Shown here: piece after piece, positions 61,618 through 64,000 of the stretch | Position numbering within the stretch: position 1 is the stretch's first letter | Layout: every line of letters begins with the position of its first letter | Assembly: GCA_910578185.1 (NCBI GenBank) | Contig: CAJTPN010000004.1 | Location: forward strand, 150,197 to 214,196 | Length of the DNA: 64,000 bases | DNA from: an uncultured Acetatifactor sp. | GTDB lineage: Bacteria > Bacillota > Clostridia > Lachnospirales > Lachnospiraceae | Direction: 5' to 3' | Position numbers and translations under genes: made by a program | The notes under the pieces: model-generated | Databases searched by the model: none | What the model was told of the DNA's origin: nothing | Seen by the model: only the letters and a program-made list of their open reading frames with translations

Positions 61618-61817
61618 TGACGCCTCCTCATACCCCTTCGGCCAGCCATACCGGAATTTTTTTGCCAGGCCGCGATTCCGTATCCCAAAAAACGATACAA
61701 CTTCACAACCATAAGGCAGCACATACTAATTTCATCGTTCCTCACTGAGCAAATTCGCTTCTAACGCAAACCATCCTAAAACGCGCGAAAGGTAAATGAG
61801 CTCTGCCCAACGCAAGA

Positions 61818-61865
61818 ACCCCGCCTCAGGCAACGTTAACACGTTTATGCCGCCTGCGGCGGGGT
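61818..61865 (-). terminator. GC-rich hairpin after pgm
   Basis: ACCCCGCC (61818-61825) pairs with GGCGGGGT (61858-61865), with further short pairings inside. On the minus strand it is followed by TCTTGCG, a weak U-tract. It lies between the pgm stop and the GT2 gene and may only partly end transcription. Confidence 0.5.
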
Positions 61866-61924
61866 ATTCATAACACTGGTAAATGGCTTCGCTTCCCAGA
61901 GTCTCTTAACCCATAAGGATATCC

Positions 61925-63646
61925 TTAAAGAACGGCTTTCAAATCCTCCGTCAATTTGTCCAGTCTTGTCTGAGCGTCCTCAAGGCTGGTGCCTTTCACA
62001 CCCATATAGAACTTGATCTTGGGCTCGGTGCCGGATGGTCTTGCGCAGCACCATGCGTCCTCCGGCAATTCAAAATACAGCACGTTTGACTTTGGCAATC
62101 CGGTTTTGCCCTCTTGACCTGTTTCCATATCCAAAATGCGATCCGTCTGATAATCCCTGAATTTCAACACCTTCAGACTGCCAAAAGCCTTGGGCGGATT
62201 CTGGCGCAGCTTATCCATGATTTCCGCAATCTGCCTGGAACCGTCGATTCCCTTTAAAGTGATGGTGTATTGGGACTCCTTATAATAACCATACTTTTCA
62301 TAAGTATCAAGCATCATATCCCACAAGGTCTTGCCATGCTTCTTACAGAAAGCCGCCACTTCACACAGACACATTACTGCCACAATGGCGTCCTTATCCC
62401 TTGCATGTGTTCCTGCCAGACAGCCATAACTCTCCTCCAGTCCGAACACATAGTTATTGCTGCCGCTTTGCTCAAAGAGCTTGATCTGCTCTCCGATAAA
62501 TTTAAATCCTGTCAAAACTTCAATCAACTTGACACCATAAGCGTCTGTAATAGGATTGGTCATATTTGTGGTAACGATGGTGGTCACCAGGGCAGGATTT
62601 ACAGGCATTGTCCCGGTTGCGGTCCGCTCCCGCAGAATATATTCCGCAATCAGCATTCCGGACATATTGCCCGTGAACGGCACATACTCACCTGTTTTGG
62701 TATCCTTCGCATACACGCCCAGACGATCCGCATCCGGATCCGTGGCGAGCACAATATCCGCATCCTTTTCCTTTGCCAGCCGCAGCGCATATGTAAACGC
62801 TTTCGGATCTTCCGGGTTAGGGTAGTCCAGGGTAGTAAATTTCGGATCCGGATTCTCCTGCTCCGGAACCACATAGACATGCTTGAAACCCAGCTCCGAC
62901 AAAATCCTCCTGGCAGGCACGTTTCCCGTTCCGCAAAGAGGCGTATATACGATCTTGATATCGTCTGCCATCTCTGCGATCACTTCTGGATGGATAATCT
63001 GTTTCTTTAACTCTGCCATATAAGCGTCATCAATATCCTTGCCGATAATCTGATAAAGCCCTTTCTCCAATGCATCCGCCTTGGACATAGTCTTCACCGT
63101 GTGATAATCCTTTATGCACTGCACTTCCTCGATAATCTGCCTGTCATAGGGAGCGGTTACCTGCGCGCCGTCCTCCCAATATACCTTATAACCATTGTAT
63201 TCCGGAGGGTTATGGCTGGCAGTTACCACAATCCCCGCCGTACAGCCAAGGGTTCTAAGAGCAAAGGATAGCTCCGGCGTAGGACGAAGCGCGTCAAAAA
63301 CATACGCCTTTACCCCGTTTGCAGCCAGGCAAAGCGCCGCCTCATCCGCAAATTCCGGAGACATATTCCTGGAATCGTATGCGATGGCAACTCCTTTCTC
63401 CTGAGTCCCCTTCTTGAGAATAAAGTTGGCAAGTCCCTGGGTGGCCTTGCGGACCGTATACAGATTCATACGATTTGTCCCTGCACCGATAATCCCTCTA
63501 AGGCCGCCCGTGCCGAATTCCAGTTCTTTATAGAACCGCTCCTCAATTTCGCCCGGATTGTCCTGAATGGCCAGCAGCTCGTTCTTTGTGTCCTGATCAA
63601 AGTAATCATCCTTCAACCAGGCGTTAAATTCGTCCATAAAACCCAT
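61925..63646 (-). CDS. Phosphoglucomutase/phosphomannomutase
   Basis: Alpha-D-phosphohexomutase that interconverts hexose-6-phosphate and hexose-1-phosphate, supplying UDP-glucose or GDP-mannose precursors for glycan synthesis. The active site is clear: FGTGGLRGIIGAGTNRMN, VVTASHNPPEYNGYKVY (phosphoserine about Ser144), ATDPDADRLGVYA (metal-binding Asp triad), GLEESYGCLAG (sugar-binding) and ARPSGTEPKIKFYMGVKG (phosphate-binding loop). The length of 573 residues matches the PgcA-like Gram-positive type. The start at 63646 has a GAGGAG site; the ATG at 63703 runs through the leader. It lies upstream of the GT2 genes, separated by about 190 bases with a hairpin. Confidence 0.94.
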   Translation of the reverse strand: MGFMDEFNAWLKDDYFDQDTKNELLAIQDNPGEIEERFYKELEFGTGGLRGIIGAGTNRMNLYTVRKATQGLANFILKKGTQEKGVAIAYDSRNMSPEFADEAALCLAANGVKAYVFDALRPTPELSFALRTLGCTAGIVVTASHNPPEYNGYKVYWEDGAQVTAPYDRQIIEEVQCIKDYHTVKTMSKADALEKGLYQIIGKDIDDAYMAELKKQIIHPEVIAEMADDIKIVYTPLCGTGNVPARRILSELGFKHVYVVPEQENPDPKFTTLDYPNPEDPKAFTYALRLAKEKDADIVLATDPDADRLGVYAKDTKTGEYVPFTGNMSGMLIAEYILRERTATGTMPVNPALVTTIVTTNMTNPITDAYGVKLIEVLTGFKFIGEQIKLFEQSGSNNYVFGLEESYGCLAGTHARDKDAIVAVMCLCEVAAFCKKHGKTLWDMMLDTYEKYGYYKESQYTITLKGIDGSRQIAEIMDKLRQNPPKAFGSLKVLKFRDYQTDRILDMETGQEGKTGLPKSNVLYFELPEDAWCCARPSGTEPKIKFYMGVKGTSLEDAQTRLDKLTEDLKAVL

Positions 63647-63710
63647 TTCTCTTCTCCTCTCTTTTGATCCCCGCGTTTGGGGAAACTTTTTTCCATTTAT
63701 CATTTATTCC

Positions 63711-63739
63711 TGTATATCGTGGACCGAATGTGAAATCAA
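63711..63739 (-). promoter_or_regulatory. pgm promoter
   Basis: On the minus strand TTGATT (63734-63739) and TATACA (63711-63716) are separated by 17 bases, about 65 bases before the start at 63646. A small CCCC/GGGG hairpin (63669-63682) lies in the leader. Confidence 0.55.
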
Positions 63740-63872
63740 CACACCCGCTACAGCCGCGAAACAGATACCTGTATGTACATTTGACTTGCTATCTGTGCGA
63801 ACCACCAGCTTGCCAAGGCAAGTCCGGCATTTAGAAAACTTTTATTCCACTGGAATTCAAAAGCGCTGCGGC

Positions 63873-64000
63873 GATCATGGCCTGATGGCCATTCGGCCGC
63901 TCCATGCCATGAATATGGACTTATTATACCATGATCACACAGTGATCATGGCCTGATGGCCATTCGGCCGCTCCATGCCATGAATATGGACTTATTATAC
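63873..64000. repeat. 71-bp-period tandem repeat with embedded promoter-like box
   Basis: A 57-base segment (63873-63929) recurs identically at 63944-64000, where the window ends, so more copies may follow. Between them is a palindrome, ATGATCAC-ACA-GTGATCAT (63931-63949), overlapping both. On the minus strand each unit can present an extended -10 box (TG-G-TATAAT at 63923-63931 in the first), facing pgm. The stretch 63741-63872 has smaller pairings (CTTGCC/GGCAAG at 63809-63822; ATTCCA/TGGAAT near 63845) and no gene. Confidence 0.85.

Noticed and set aside
63873..64000. CRISPR array
   Set aside because: Only two copies are visible, the repeat is 57 bases with a 14-base spacer, and no cas genes are present; sizes do not fit.

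Overview
The window reads as a chromosomal segment of a Gram-positive anaerobe of the Clostridia, most likely family Lachnospiraceae. The grounds are AGGAGG-type ribosome binding sites, AddAB rather than RecBCD, a TPP-riboswitch-controlled ECF thiamine transporter (ThiT), DUF6020/DUF6056-type membrane proteins, and many large envelope-glycan proteins. No rRNA, tRNA, CRISPR array, transposase or prophage gene was seen. Nearly every gene lies on the minus strand; only four clear genes are on plus (a Cof-type HAD phosphatase, a DUF6056-like protein, thiT and one DUF6020-like protein).

Layout, left to right. 0-3.8 kb: the start of xylulokinase (xylB, cut by the window edge), an ABC-class ATPase of the COG3044 type, and a HAD phosphatase. 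3.8-10.1 kb: glutamate synthase operon gltB-gltD with a promoter and a structured leader. 10.2-22.1 kb: envelope glycan block with four large membrane proteins (two with a similar beta-rich external domain), a GT2 glycosyltransferase, a HAD-CPBP fusion, a GreA-like factor and a MraY-like phosphosugar transferase. 22.2-24.9 kb: a ribosomal-protection-type GTPase fused to a Rae1/YacP-like NYN ribonuclease, the most interesting gene here. 25.1-26.1 kb: TPP riboswitch and thiT. 26.3-36.5 kb: addB, an ABC exporter, addA and an HD-domain protein. 36.6-41.3 kb: a patchwork with GH43 glycosidase, 3-methyladenine glycosylase, a discoidin-like protein, GNAT and ArsC/Spx genes, plus two gene remnants (AlaRS/AlaX-like and type I restriction specificity-like) and a probable 36-residue small protein.

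41.3-48.3 kb: an anchored protein of unknown function, a phosphodiester-glycosidase-domain protein, a metal P-type ATPase with a separate HMA chaperone under an ArsR/SmtB-like operator, and a MarR/Eis-like acetyltransferase pair. 48.4-53.6 kb: a second DUF6020 protein, an unusual extended ClpX and an HtrA protease. 53.7-63.7 kb: a cell-wall or exopolysaccharide supply and assembly cluster (pgm, two GT2 enzymes, polyprenyl-phosphate sugar transferase, LCP ligase, GT2, glmS). The right edge holds the start of a 71-bp-period tandem repeat.

How the parts fit: pgm and glmS supply hexose-1-phosphate and glucosamine-6-phosphate; the sugar transferase starts a glycan on undecaprenyl phosphate; GT2 and GT-C enzymes extend it; the LCP protein probably attaches it to peptidoglycan. 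Function calls come from reading motifs and family resemblance by eye; no database search was run.
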